64,000 nt of DNA from CBDCUQ01 sp965222835. Its GTDB lineage: Bacteria; Pseudomonadota; Alphaproteobacteria; Rhizobiales; Hyphomicrobiaceae. Both the position numbers and the translations under genes were made by a program. The stretch lies in contig CBDCUQ010000004.1 of assembly GCA_965222835.1 (NCBI GenBank), positions 434,001-498,000 of the forward strand, written 5' to 3'. Of the stretch, positions 17,394 to 25,294 are shown piece by piece. The notes below the pieces were generated by a model that did no database searches, was not told the origin of the DNA, and saw nothing but the letters and a program-made list of their open reading frames with translations. The stretch's first letter is position 1; the number at the start of each line of letters is the position of its first letter.

Positions 17394-17517
17394 GCCGGGC
17401 GAACGGTTGTTTGCCCGGCCTTCAAACAAGGAAGACCGGTGCTGCTGGTCTCTCCGCAAGAAAACTGAGTGGCGCGGAGCCGCTCGTGTGTTGAAGAGGC
17501 CTTACTTTCGGCCTCTT
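17394..17517 (+). terminator. Two hairpins between coxA and ctaB (possible partial terminators)
   Basis: GCCGGGC (17394-17400) pairs with GCCCGGC (17413-17419). AAGAGGCC (17494-17501) pairs with GGCCTCTT (17510-17517). Neither is followed by a long T-run, so they may reduce read-through or protect the coxBA message and not stop transcription fully. Confidence 0.4.
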
Positions 17518-17533
17518 GGGAGGAAGACGTTAG

Positions 17534-18463
17534 ATGCAGACCGCAGGGGTCGAGGACGACGTTAGGACCGGGGCTGTCTTGGAGCCTTCGGTCGGCGATT
17601 TCGTCGAGTTGATGAAGCCGCGCGTGATGTCGCTTGTGCTGTTTACCGCGCTCGTCGGCATGATCACGGCGCCCGGCACGCTGCATCCGGTTATCGCCAT
17701 TATTTCTCTGCTGGCCATTGCGATCGGAGCCGGTGCGTCGGGTGCCCTCAATATGTGGTACGACGCCGATATCGATGCGCATATGGCGCGCACGGCCGGC
17801 CGCCCCATTCCGCGCGGGCGTGTGACGCCGGACGAGGCGTTGTCCTTTGGTGTCGTTCTCTCGATTGGCTCAGTGCTGACGCTCGGCGTTCTCGTCAACT
17901 GGGTCGCGGGTGCGATCTTGGCGGGGACGATCGCGTACTACATCTTCGTCTATACGATGTGGCTCAAGCGACGTACGCCGCAGAACATCGTGATCGGCGG
18001 TGCGGCGGGTGCGTTTCCACCGATGATCGGATGGGCGGCAGTGACGGGCACGGTCTCGATCGAGAGCATCGTGATGTTCCTGATCATCTTCCTGTGGACT
18101 CCGCCGCATTTCTGGGCTCTCGCGCTGTATCGCTGCCGCGATTACGAGCGCGTCAATGTGCCGATGCTGCCCGTCGTTGCGGGTGCGCGCGAGACACGCA
18201 AGCAAATCGTCATCTACTCGTTGCTGCTGGCCGCGTCTGCGGCGACTCCCGTTTTCATTGGTTTTGGCGGTGTTGTTTACGCTGTTATCTCGACGCTGAT
18301 GAGTGTGGTGCTTCTTTGGCTGGTCTGGCGCGTGTGGCGCGTCACGGAGGGCCGTGAGAGCGATGCCGTGGCTAAGCAGCTCTTTCTCTATTCAATCCTC
18401 TATCTCTTTGTCCTGTTCGCCGTGCTTCTTGCGGAGCACGTCGTTGCGCGGGTTGTTGGGTGA
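17534..18463 (+). CDS. ctaB: Protoheme IX farnesyltransferase (haem O synthase)
   Basis: Transfers a farnesyl group to protohaem to make haem O, the precursor of haem A for the oxidase. It is a 309-residue UbiA-family prenyltransferase with about nine membrane helices. The prenyl-diphosphate motif is NMWYDADIDAHMARTAGRPI (about residue 75). The second conserved loop is YTMWLKRRTPQNIVIGGAAG, and FLWTPPHFWALAL is typical of CtaB/CyoE. An alternative symbol is cyoE. It sits 166 bases after coxA with two hairpins between. Confidence 0.95.
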   Translation: MQTAGVEDDVRTGAVLEPSVGDFVELMKPRVMSLVLFTALVGMITAPGTLHPVIAIISLLAIAIGAGASGALNMWYDADIDAHMARTAGRPIPRGRVTPDEALSFGVVLSIGSVLTLGVLVNWVAGAILAGTIAYYIFVYTMWLKRRTPQNIVIGGAAGAFPPMIGWAAVTGTVSIESIVMFLIIFLWTPPHFWALALYRCRDYERVNVPMLPVVAGARETRKQIVIYSLLLAASAATPVFIGFGGVVYAVISTLMSVVLLWLVWRVWRVTEGRESDAVAKQLFLYSILYLFVLFAVLLAEHVVARVVG

Positions 18464-18475
18464 GGACACGTTGGC

Positions 18476-18655
18476 ATGAATGGTCGGATCGCGGTGACGG
18501 AAGAGCAGAGAAAACTGAGTGAGGACGAAGCAAACGATCGCCGGCGGCGCATGCGCTCGATCGCGATTGCGGTTTCGCTCTTTATTCTTGTGGTCCTGTT
18601 CTACCTGGCCACGATCGTGCATTTGGGGCCGAATGCGCTCAATCGTCCGATCTGA
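18476..18655 (+). CDS. Small single-span membrane protein of the cox cluster (CoxF-like)
   Basis: A 59-residue protein, start ATG at 18476, twelve bases after ctaB and ending 21 bases before ctaG. The N-terminal 26 residues are charged (EEQRKLSEDEANDRRRRMRS). One membrane helix follows (IAIAVSLFILVVLFYLATIV) and a short tail HLGPNALNRPI. A protein of this shape lies between ctaB and ctaG in many alphaproteobacteria and is often called CoxF. It presumably aids oxidase assembly; its exact role is unknown to me. Confidence 0.85.
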   Translation: MNGRIAVTEEQRKLSEDEANDRRRRMRSIAIAVSLFILVVLFYLATIVHLGPNALNRPI

Positions 18656-18676
18656 GGGTGGCTTGACGCGGATGGC

Positions 18677-19276
18677 ATGGAAGGGAACGGAGAACCAGGT
18701 TTGAGCACCAAGAGCAATCGTACGGTCGTGCTCTCCTGCGTTGCTGCTGTCGCAGCAATGGGGGCGCTGACGTATGCGGCTGTTCCGCTCTACCAGATGT
18801 TCTGTCAAGTGACTGGTTTTGGTGGGACCACGCAAAGGGCCGATGCAGCGCCGGGCGTTGTGCTCGACCGCACGGTTACCGTTCGTTTCGATTCCAATGT
18901 TGCAAAGGGATTGACTTGGACGTTCGAGCCTGTGCAGCGCACGATCGATGTGAAGATCGGTCAAGAGATGCTTGCTTTCTATAGGGCGACGAATACCTCG
19001 GATAAGCCGGTGACGGGAACGGCGAGCTTTAATGTGTCGCCGGAATCGGCAGGTCTGCACTTCAAGAAGGTTGAGTGCTTCTGTTTCACTGAGCAGACGC
19101 TGCAGCCGGGACAAAGCGTTGAGATGCCGGTATCGTTTTTCGTTGATCCGGAGATCGTGGCGGACAATTCGGCAGCTTGGATTCGCGAAATTACGCTGTC
19201 GTACACCTTTTATCCGACCGACAAGCCCACGGCTGCCGCTGTAGGGACGGGCTTGGGCAAGAAGACGGGTGGGTGA
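18677..19276 (+). CDS. ctaG: Cytochrome c oxidase assembly protein CtaG (Cox11 family)
   Basis: Copper chaperone that delivers copper to the CuB site of subunit I. A 199-residue protein with a short cytoplasmic N-terminus, one membrane helix (VVLSCVAAVAAMGALTYAAV) with the YQMFCQVTGFGGTT block, and a periplasmic Ig-like domain. It carries the copper-binding CFCF motif in KVECFCFTEQTL (about residue 137). FFVDPEI is also typical. A TTG a few codons in (LSTKSNRT) is an alternative start. It lies between the small CoxF-like gene and coxC. Confidence 0.93.
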   Translation: MEGNGEPGLSTKSNRTVVLSCVAAVAAMGALTYAAVPLYQMFCQVTGFGGTTQRADAAPGVVLDRTVTVRFDSNVAKGLTWTFEPVQRTIDVKIGQEMLAFYRATNTSDKPVTGTASFNVSPESAGLHFKKVECFCFTEQTLQPGQSVEMPVSFFVDPEIVADNSAAWIREITLSYTFYPTDKPTAAAVGTGLGKKTGG

Positions 19277-19394
19277 AACGGAATTTGTTTTGACCGCATC
19301 TCTTGGGATGCGGGTGGAGTGAAACTGGAGCGGGCCGCATTTAGAGAAAAGGCGCTCGTTTCCGAAGGGAGCGAAGAAGGGGACGGAGAAGACG

Positions 19395-20360
19395 ATGGCT
19401 CACACAACAAATAACCACGATTACCATCTCGTGGATCCTAGCCCATGGCCGTTGGTGGGTGCGCTTTCGGCTCTAGTGACGGCGATTGGAGCCATCATCT
19501 ACATGAAGTCGATTGGTGAAGGCGCGACGGGACTGTTCGGCGTGGAAGGCCCCGCCGTGTTTCTGGTCGGTTTTACGGCGCTCTGTGTCACGGCCGCACT
19601 CTGGTGGCGCGACGTTATTCACGAGGCGCATTCCGGTTATCACACGCCCGTTGTTCAGCTTCATCTGCGCTATGGCATGATCCTGTTCATCGCTTCGGAG
19701 GTGATGTTCTTCGTTGCCTGGTTCTGGGCCTATTTTGATAGCGCGCTGTTTCCTGCCGATATCGATCAGGTCGAGAACGTCAAGGAAGCGCTCGGCATGG
19801 TGACGCGCAACGAGATCTACGGTGGCGTGTGGCCACCGCAGCATGTTGAAGGGACGGCGGCTGCTCTTCCGTCCGGTATACCAGTTTCCGGTCAATTCCA
19901 GGGGGCGTTTGATCCCTGGGGTCTGCCGCTGGTCAATACGCTTGTTCTTTTGACCTCGGGCGCGACGGTCACTTGGGCCCATCATGCGCTCCTGCAGAAC
20001 AACCGCAGCCAGCTGATCATCGGCCTCGTTCTGACTGTTTTGCTCGGCGCGGCGTTCACCGGTTTGCAGGCGTACGAGTATGGCCACGCTGCTTTCAGCT
20101 TTGGCGGCCACACCTACGGGTCGACGTTCTTCATGGCGACCGGATTCCACGGCGCGCACGTGATTATCGGGACGATCTTCCTGTTGGTGTGCCTGTTCCG
20201 GGCTATGGCCGGCCACTTCTCACCGAAGCAGCATTTCGGTTTTGAAGCGGCGGCCTGGTACTGGCACTTCGTCGACGTTGTCTGGCTGTTCCTGTTCGCC
20301 TGCATCTATGTCTGGGGTTCGGATTTCGGCGCGAACATTGCCGCGGCAGGTGCCCACTGA
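19395..20360 (+). CDS. coxC: Cytochrome c oxidase subunit III
   Basis: Third core subunit of the aa3 oxidase, 321 residues, seven expected membrane helices. It begins with the typical HDYHLVDPSPWPLVGALSAL. Other conserved parts are MILFIASEVMFFVAWFWAYF, WPP near residue 149 and WYWHFVDVVWLFLFACIYVW at the end. GGAGAAG precedes the ATG. There is a 118-base gap after ctaG. The protein is longer than the 260-residue mitochondrial form because of an insert around LPSGIPVSGQFQGAF, which is common in alphaproteobacteria. Confidence 0.96.
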   Translation: MAHTTNNHDYHLVDPSPWPLVGALSALVTAIGAIIYMKSIGEGATGLFGVEGPAVFLVGFTALCVTAALWWRDVIHEAHSGYHTPVVQLHLRYGMILFIASEVMFFVAWFWAYFDSALFPADIDQVENVKEALGMVTRNEIYGGVWPPQHVEGTAAALPSGIPVSGQFQGAFDPWGLPLVNTLVLLTSGATVTWAHHALLQNNRSQLIIGLVLTVLLGAAFTGLQAYEYGHAAFSFGGHTYGSTFFMATGFHGAHVIIGTIFLLVCLFRAMAGHFSPKQHFGFEAAAWYWHFVDVVWLFLFACIYVWGSDFGANIAAAGAH

Positions 20361-20408
20361 CGGCTGAAAATTCAAACGCGGCGTTTTAACTGCTGCAAAG
20401 AACATGCT

Positions 20409-20433
20409 AGAGGGGCCGGCATTGTCGGCCTCT
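20409..20433 (+). terminator. Hairpin after coxC
   Basis: GGCCG / CGGCC stem flanked by AGAG / CTCT with a small GG bulge, loop GCATTGT, followed by TTTCGCC. It may be a partial terminator between coxC and the DUF983 gene. Confidence 0.4.
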
Positions 20434-20496
20434 TTCGCCATTCGGCTGGGGACGTCTCTGCCCCACTTGCTCTAACAACTTCATTCCGGGTGTTTG

Positions 20497-20880
20497 GTGA
20501 CGAAGGAACAACAGCAGGCGTCGTTTGTACGTGCGAGTCTGCTCGGCCGGTGCCCGCGGTGCTCGAAGGGGCGTCTGTTTCAAAACATGCTCGAGCTTCG
20601 ATCCCGCTGCGACGCGTGTAGTCTTGATTACAAGTTCATTGACACCGGAGACGGCCCGGCGGTGTTTGCGATCTTCATCCTGGGCGTTCTTGTGCTGGGT
20701 GCGGCGCTGATTGCCGAGTTCAAGTTCGGCGTAACGGTTTGGGGGCACGTGCTGCTCTGGGGTATCCTCACGCCGCTATTGGCCCTAGGCATTCTGAGGG
20801 TTTTGAAGGCCACGTTGATCGCTCTGCAATATAAGCACAAGGCGGAGCAGGGGCGGCTCGCGGAGCCTCGAGTGGAGTAA
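20497..20880 (+). CDS. DUF983 family zinc-ribbon membrane protein
   Basis: About 127 residues, start GTG at 20497 (a TTG just before is also possible). The N-terminal zinc ribbon is CPRCSKGRLF...CDACSLDY (two CxxC pairs). Two membrane helices follow (AVFAIFILGVLVLGAALIAE and WGHVLLWGILTPLLALGILR). This family is regularly encoded between coxC and surf1 in alphaproteobacteria, which suggests a role in oxidase biogenesis. The specific function is unknown. Confidence 0.85.
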   Translation: MTKEQQQASFVRASLLGRCPRCSKGRLFQNMLELRSRCDACSLDYKFIDTGDGPAVFAIFILGVLVLGAALIAEFKFGVTVWGHVLLWGILTPLLALGILRVLKATLIALQYKHKAEQGRLAEPRVE

Positions 20881-20887
20881 GGCCGTA

Positions 20888-21757
20888 ATGATCAAACGCA
20901 TCCGCGATGCGCATCTCGTTGCGCCATTGTTGGCAGCGGTCGCTGGTATGGCGTTGCTGATCGGGCTTGGCAGTTGGCAGTTGGCGCGAAAGACGTGGAA
21001 GGAAGGCCTGATCCATGGTCTTGAGACGCGTACCAAGGCACCGCCCGTTTCGCTAGATGAGGCCGTGCGTCGCTTTACGGCTGGTGAGGATGTCGAGTAC
21101 TTGCGGGTGAGGGCGGAAGGGCGTTTCGATCACAGCCGAGAACGTTATCTCTATGCGCCAAGTGCGAACGAGGGTCCGGGTTATCATGTCTATACGCCGC
21201 TCGTCGTGATTGGATTGAAAGATGGCGGTGTGAGTAATCGGCCGGTTCTGGTGGCGCAGACGCTGCTCGTGAACCGCGGGTATGTACCGGAGGCGAAAAA
21301 AACGCCTGAGTCACGCCGCAGTGGGCAGATTAACGATGATCCGATCGAAATTCCGGCTGAGAGCTACCATCGTGGCGCCATCAAAGGCGCTGTTGTTGTC
21401 GGGCTGCTGCGCAAAACTGAGGTCAAGGGGCCGTTCACACCCGACAATGATGTGAATGCGAACCTTTGGTATTGGCGCGATCTTAAGGGGATGGCCAAGA
21501 CGTTGATCTCTCAGAATTGCGATGCGGACGCTTCCGGCGGGGCGGGCTGTGAGACACTCTATTACCCATTCTTCCTCGATCAGGAGGCCTCGGACGTGCC
21601 GGGGGGGTGGCCGCGCGGGGGGACAACCATCATCAATCTGCCCAACCGTCATCTCGAATACGCCCTCACCTGGTTTGGGCTTGCTGCGGCGCTGGCTGGC
21701 GTGTTCGCGGCTTTTGCCATGCAACGGTTAAGGCGCGGCGGTAAGGCCGGTTCATAA
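20888..21757 (+). CDS. SURF1 family cytochrome oxidase assembly protein
   Basis: A 289-residue SURF1/Shy1 protein that assists haem a insertion into subunit I. One membrane helix lies at each end: PLLAAVAGMALLIGLGSWQL near residue 15 and TWFGLAAALAGVFAAFAMQR near residue 265. GSWQLARKTWKEGLI is the family's hallmark first helix exit, LLVNRGYVP the central one, and INLPNRHLEYALTWFGLA the C-terminal signature. The start is 7 bases after the DUF983 stop, so it is the last gene of the oxidase cluster. Confidence 0.93.
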   Translation: MIKRIRDAHLVAPLLAAVAGMALLIGLGSWQLARKTWKEGLIHGLETRTKAPPVSLDEAVRRFTAGEDVEYLRVRAEGRFDHSRERYLYAPSANEGPGYHVYTPLVVIGLKDGGVSNRPVLVAQTLLVNRGYVPEAKKTPESRRSGQINDDPIEIPAESYHRGAIKGAVVVGLLRKTEVKGPFTPDNDVNANLWYWRDLKGMAKTLISQNCDADASGGAGCETLYYPFFLDQEASDVPGGWPRGGTTIINLPNRHLEYALTWFGLAAALAGVFAAFAMQRLRRGGKAGS

Positions 21758-21830
21758 CCTGCTCGCTTGCTTGTTTGCCACGTAGCAGGGCTCTAGACTC
21801 TTTCCGGGTTAGCCGGACTCGCCTGGCCTG

Positions 21831-21891
21831 CCCACGCCCCCACCCGGCCACCCACAGTGATGATGGATTGGGTGGCCGGTGGGGGCGTGGG
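21831..21891. repeat. Long intergenic palindrome, copy A
   Basis: A 24-base left arm (21831-21854, begins CCCACGCCCC) pairs with a 23-base right arm (21869-21891), with a single unpaired base, around a loop ending GATGATGGAT. A second copy with the same loop and differing but self-complementary arms lies at 49718-49779. The palindrome lies between surf1 and thrC. It may end surf1 transcription, but no T-run follows. Confidence 0.8.
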
Positions 21892-22000
21892 TGGATCGAC
21901 TCAAGCTAGAAATGCACTAGGGTGCAGCCGCAGCCAATTGGCTGCTCTGCGGAACGGCACCCCATACAACTCGAACTCAGTCAACGCGGAATACGACGAC

Positions 22001-23413
22001 GTGCACTACATCTCGACCAGGGGAGAGGCTGCAAAGTTCGGCTTCGAGGACGTGCTTTTGGCCGGGCTTGCACGTGACGGTGGGCTTTACGTACCGGAGC
22101 GCTGGCCGCGGATTTCGGGTGAGTCCATTCAGTCGTTTGCCGGCAAGCCGTTCGCCGACGTTGCCGTCGAGGTGATCTTCCCGTTCGCGGGCGGCGCGCT
22201 TTCTAAGAGCGACTTGAAAGCTATGGCCCAGGAGGCCTACGCGACGTTCAACCACCCTGCGGTTACGCCGCTCCAACAGATCGATCGCAACACGTGGGTG
22301 CTTGAGCTGTTTCATGGGCCAACGCTCGCGTTCAAGGACGTTGCGATGCAGCTTCTTTCCCGCCTTATGGATCATGTTCTTGCGAAGCGCGGCGAACGTG
22401 CGACGATTGTGGGGGCCACGTCGGGTGACACGGGTGGTGCGGCCATTGAAGCCTTCGCCGGCCGGTCGCAGGTCGACATGGTCATTCTATTGCCCGAGGG
22501 GCGCGTCTCGGATGTCCAACGGCGGATGATGACGACGACCAGGGCCGCGAATGTGCATGCGGTATCGATTGACGGGACCTTCGACGATTGCCAGGCGCTG
22601 GTGAAGGGCATGTTCAATGATCATGCGTTTCGCGATCGGATGCGGTTATCGGGTGTCAACTCTATCAATTGGGCGCGGATCGTTGCGCAAGTGACGTATT
22701 ATTTTGCAGCGGCGGCTGCGCTCGGGGGGCCGCTCCGGCCGATCTCGTTTTCAGTGCCGACGGGAAATTTTGGTGACATCTTTGCTGGCTTTGTCGCCAA
22801 GCGGATGGGATTACCCATTGAGTCTCTCACGATCGCGTCGAATGAAAACGATATTCTGCCGCGCGCCTACGAAACCGGCGTCTACGAGATGAAGGGCGTT
22901 GTTGCGACCAGCTCGCCGTCCATGGATATTCAAATCTCCTCCAACTTCGAGCGTTATTTGTTTGAGGCGTCGGAGCGGGATTCTTCGCTGGTTCGCTCGC
23001 AAATGGCGGCACTCGCGCAAGACGGCCGCTTCGCGCTCAAAGACGCCCACGCGCAGCTGCGCCGGGACTTCACAGCTGCGGCAGCTGATGAAGCTGAGGT
23101 GGGGGCCGCGATCCGCAAGGTTTCAGCCGAGAGCGGCTATCTCATGGATCCGCACACGGCGTGCGGTTACGTTGCGGCCGAAAAGGTCTTGGCATCTCGT
23201 GGCGCGCCGCGGGTCATCTTGTCGACCGCGCATCCTGCCAAATTTCCGGATGCGATGGAGGCGATCACAGGAGACCGTCCGGCGCTACCCAAACGGCTTG
23301 CTTCGCTCATGTCAGACGACGAGCGGATCACGCCGCTCACCAACGATCTTGCCAAGGTCGAAGCGCACGTATCGGCCGTTTCTCGCGCAGGTGAGAGGGC
23401 GGGCCTGGCATGA
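22001..23413 (+). CDS. thrC: Threonine synthase
   Basis: Converts O-phosphohomoserine to threonine using PLP. The start is taken as GTG at 22001, giving VHYISTRGEAAKFGFEDVLL, the usual N-terminus of the long (about 465-residue) proteobacterial type; a longer open frame runs back into the palindrome and is not plausible. The PLP lysine is in LAFKDVAMQ (GPTLAFKD), the phosphate-binding loop is ATSGDTGGAA, and VPTGNFGDIFAG is the second glycine-rich site. The length is 470 residues. The gene overlaps the M16 peptidase by four bases (ATGA). The partner kinase thrB lies in the window at 34 kb. Confidence 0.93.
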   Translation: MHYISTRGEAAKFGFEDVLLAGLARDGGLYVPERWPRISGESIQSFAGKPFADVAVEVIFPFAGGALSKSDLKAMAQEAYATFNHPAVTPLQQIDRNTWVLELFHGPTLAFKDVAMQLLSRLMDHVLAKRGERATIVGATSGDTGGAAIEAFAGRSQVDMVILLPEGRVSDVQRRMMTTTRAANVHAVSIDGTFDDCQALVKGMFNDHAFRDRMRLSGVNSINWARIVAQVTYYFAAAAALGGPLRPISFSVPTGNFGDIFAGFVAKRMGLPIESLTIASNENDILPRAYETGVYEMKGVVATSSPSMDIQISSNFERYLFEASERDSSLVRSQMAALAQDGRFALKDAHAQLRRDFTAAAADEAEVGAAIRKVSAESGYLMDPHTACGYVAAEKVLASRGAPRVILSTAHPAKFPDAMEAITGDRPALPKRLASLMSDDERITPLTNDLAKVEAHVSAVSRAGERAGLA

Positions 23414-24675
23414 CCGTGGACCTAACGACCCTTTCGAACGGCTTGCGCGTGGTTACCCATCACATGCCGCATCTGGCGACCTCGTCACTCGGTGTCTGGG
23501 TAGGGGCCGGCTCGCGGCACGAAGGTGAATCCGAACACGGGGTGTGTCATCTTCTTGAGCATATGGCGTTCAAGGGTACGGCAACCCGGTCGGCGCAGGC
23601 CATTGTCGAGGAGATCGAGGCCGTCGGCGGGGAGCTCAATGCCACGACCGACTTTGAGATGACGGCCTATTTTGCTCGCGTGCTGGGCGGCGACGAGGGT
23701 GTGGCGCTCGCCATTCTTGCGGATATTCTTCAGAACTCGGTGTTTGGAGCCGACGAGCTGGCGCGCGAGAAAGAGGTGATTCTGCAGGAGATCGCGGGCT
23801 ATGCAGACAGCCCGGACGACATTGCGGACGATCTCATTATTGACGCGGCATTTCCCAAGCAGGCTCTCGGACGACCGATTATCGGCACTCCGGCGAGCGT
23901 TCAGCGTCTGACGGCGTCCAATTTGAGCGGGGTACTAGAGGCCCACTATCACCCTGGAAACATGGTTATTTCCGGTGCGGGGGCTTTGCGCCACGATGAC
24001 CTGCTCCGCCACGCTGAGGCCCTATTCGGCGGGCTCATTGGGACCAGGTCCGCCACCGGACCGAAAGCCGTCTATTCCGGGGGGGCACGCGCGTCGAAGA
24101 AGTCGTTTGAACAATGCCATGTCGCGCTGGGATTTGAGGGACCTTCCCGCCGTGACGACGACTACTTCACAGCGCTGGTGCTTTCGGGTCTGTTCGGAGG
24201 TGGGATGTCGTCGCGTTTGTTCCAAGAGGTTCGCGAACGCCGCGGGCTTTGCTACGCGATCTACTCTTCAGTCTGGGGGCTCGAAGACACGGGTATGTTC
24301 ACTGTGCAGGCGGCAACAGGAGCCGGAATGATGGATGAACTCGTCGAGGTCGTCGCGGCTGAGTTCCGGAACATGGCAGAGAAGGGACCAATGTCTGCCG
24401 AGGTGGCACGCTCCAAGGCACAACTGAAGGCCGGGCTCTTGATGAGCTTCGAGTCGTCCGCTGCGCGCGCTGAGCAAATGGCGCGACAGACTTTGACGCG
24501 CGGACGTGTTCTTCCGGCTGAGGAGCTTGTTCAGAAGGTCGATGCGGTGACACCGGAAGATGTTCGCGCCCTTGCGGGACGGGTCGTTCGTGGCTCACCC
24601 TCGGCGGCGGTGGTTGGAGCGGGGCGTGGTTCTATGAAATTTGCAGAATGCGCTACGCGCATGCTGGCATCTTGA
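23410..24675 (+). CDS. M16 family zinc peptidase (MPP-like)
   Basis: A 421-residue peptidase related to the beta subunit of mitochondrial processing peptidase. The inverted zinc motif HxxEH is in CHLLEHMAFKGT (about residue 50), with the downstream zinc ligand Glu in REKEVILQEIAGY (about residue 125). The C-terminal half has the family's GGGMSSRLFQEVRERRGLCY. No signal peptide is seen, so it is cytoplasmic by prediction. Start and stop are shared with thrC through ATGA, and the pair is a conserved neighbour set in alphaproteobacteria. The substrate is unknown. Confidence 0.92.
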   Translation: MTVDLTTLSNGLRVVTHHMPHLATSSLGVWVGAGSRHEGESEHGVCHLLEHMAFKGTATRSAQAIVEEIEAVGGELNATTDFEMTAYFARVLGGDEGVALAILADILQNSVFGADELAREKEVILQEIAGYADSPDDIADDLIIDAAFPKQALGRPIIGTPASVQRLTASNLSGVLEAHYHPGNMVISGAGALRHDDLLRHAEALFGGLIGTRSATGPKAVYSGGARASKKSFEQCHVALGFEGPSRRDDDYFTALVLSGLFGGGMSSRLFQEVRERRGLCYAIYSSVWGLEDTGMFTVQAATGAGMMDELVEVVAAEFRNMAEKGPMSAEVARSKAQLKAGLLMSFESSAARAEQMARQTLTRGRVLPAEELVQKVDAVTPEDVRALAGRVVRGSPSAAVVGAGRGSMKFAECATRMLAS

Positions 24676-24691
24676 AGCTCGGGGGTGGCCA

Positions 24692-25294
24692 ATGGCATTT
24701 CTCCGATCGAATTTGGGAGCGGATGCGACGCCGGTGATCGCAGGACGAGGGCTGTTGTTGCGGCCTTTGCTCCCCGGCGACTATGCCGAATGGGCGGAGC
24801 TTCGAGCCAGGAGCCGGTTTCATCTGACGCCCTGGGAGCCAGAATGGCCGAGTGACGATCTGACCAAGATTGGATTCCGCCGCCGGCTTCGCCATTACCA
24901 GCGGGAGGCGCGTGACGATCTCGGATATGCTTTTGCTGTGTGCGAGGAACCGTCTGGCCGGATCTTTGGCGGTATCACTCTGTCAAACGTGCGTCGCGGC
25001 GCGACCCAGGCGGCCTTGCTTGGGTATTGGGTTGGGATTCCTTTCAACAATCACGGATATACGAGCGAAGCCGTTCGGACGATGTTGCGATACGCGTTCG
25101 GCCCACTGCATCTGCACAGGATTGAAGCCGTGTCGCGTCCAGAGAACATTGCCTCGATCAGGGTGCTACAAAAAAACGGTTTTACGCGCGAGGGTTATGC
25201 GCGCCGCCTGCTTAAGATCAATGGCGCATGGGCGGATCACCTGGTGTTTGCCAAGCTTGCAAATGACGAACCTCTCGATGGGGGGGCTGGATGA
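24692..25294 (+). CDS. GNAT N-acetyltransferase, RimJ-like
   Basis: A 200-residue GNAT protein, start ATG at 24692 with GGGGGTGG upstream. It resembles RimJ/RimL ribosomal-protein N-acetyltransferases: LLLRPLLPGDYAEWAELRARS at the start, IFGGITLSNVRRG in the core, GYWVGIPFNNHGYTSEAVR as the acetyl-CoA loop, and RIEAVSRPENIASIRVLQKNGFTREG as the C-terminal signature. The substrate protein is not identifiable. It lies 16 bases after the M16 gene and overlaps the next gene by four bases, so it is in the same operon. Confidence 0.87.
   Translation: MAFLRSNLGADATPVIAGRGLLLRPLLPGDYAEWAELRARSRFHLTPWEPEWPSDDLTKIGFRRRLRHYQREARDDLGYAFAVCEEPSGRIFGGITLSNVRRGATQAALLGYWVGIPFNNHGYTSEAVRTMLRYAFGPLHLHRIEAVSRPENIASIRVLQKNGFTREGYARRLLKINGAWADHLVFAKLANDEPLDGGAG

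Noticed and set aside
17394..17517. Possible tRNA-like or riboswitch structure between coxA and ctaB
   Set aside because: Only two simple hairpins are present; no cloverleaf, anticodon or known riboswitch core.
21857..22000. N-terminal extension of thrC by 48 codons into the palindrome
   Set aside because: The extra residues come from the repeat (Gly/Val/Trp rich) and threonine synthase normally starts at YISTRG.
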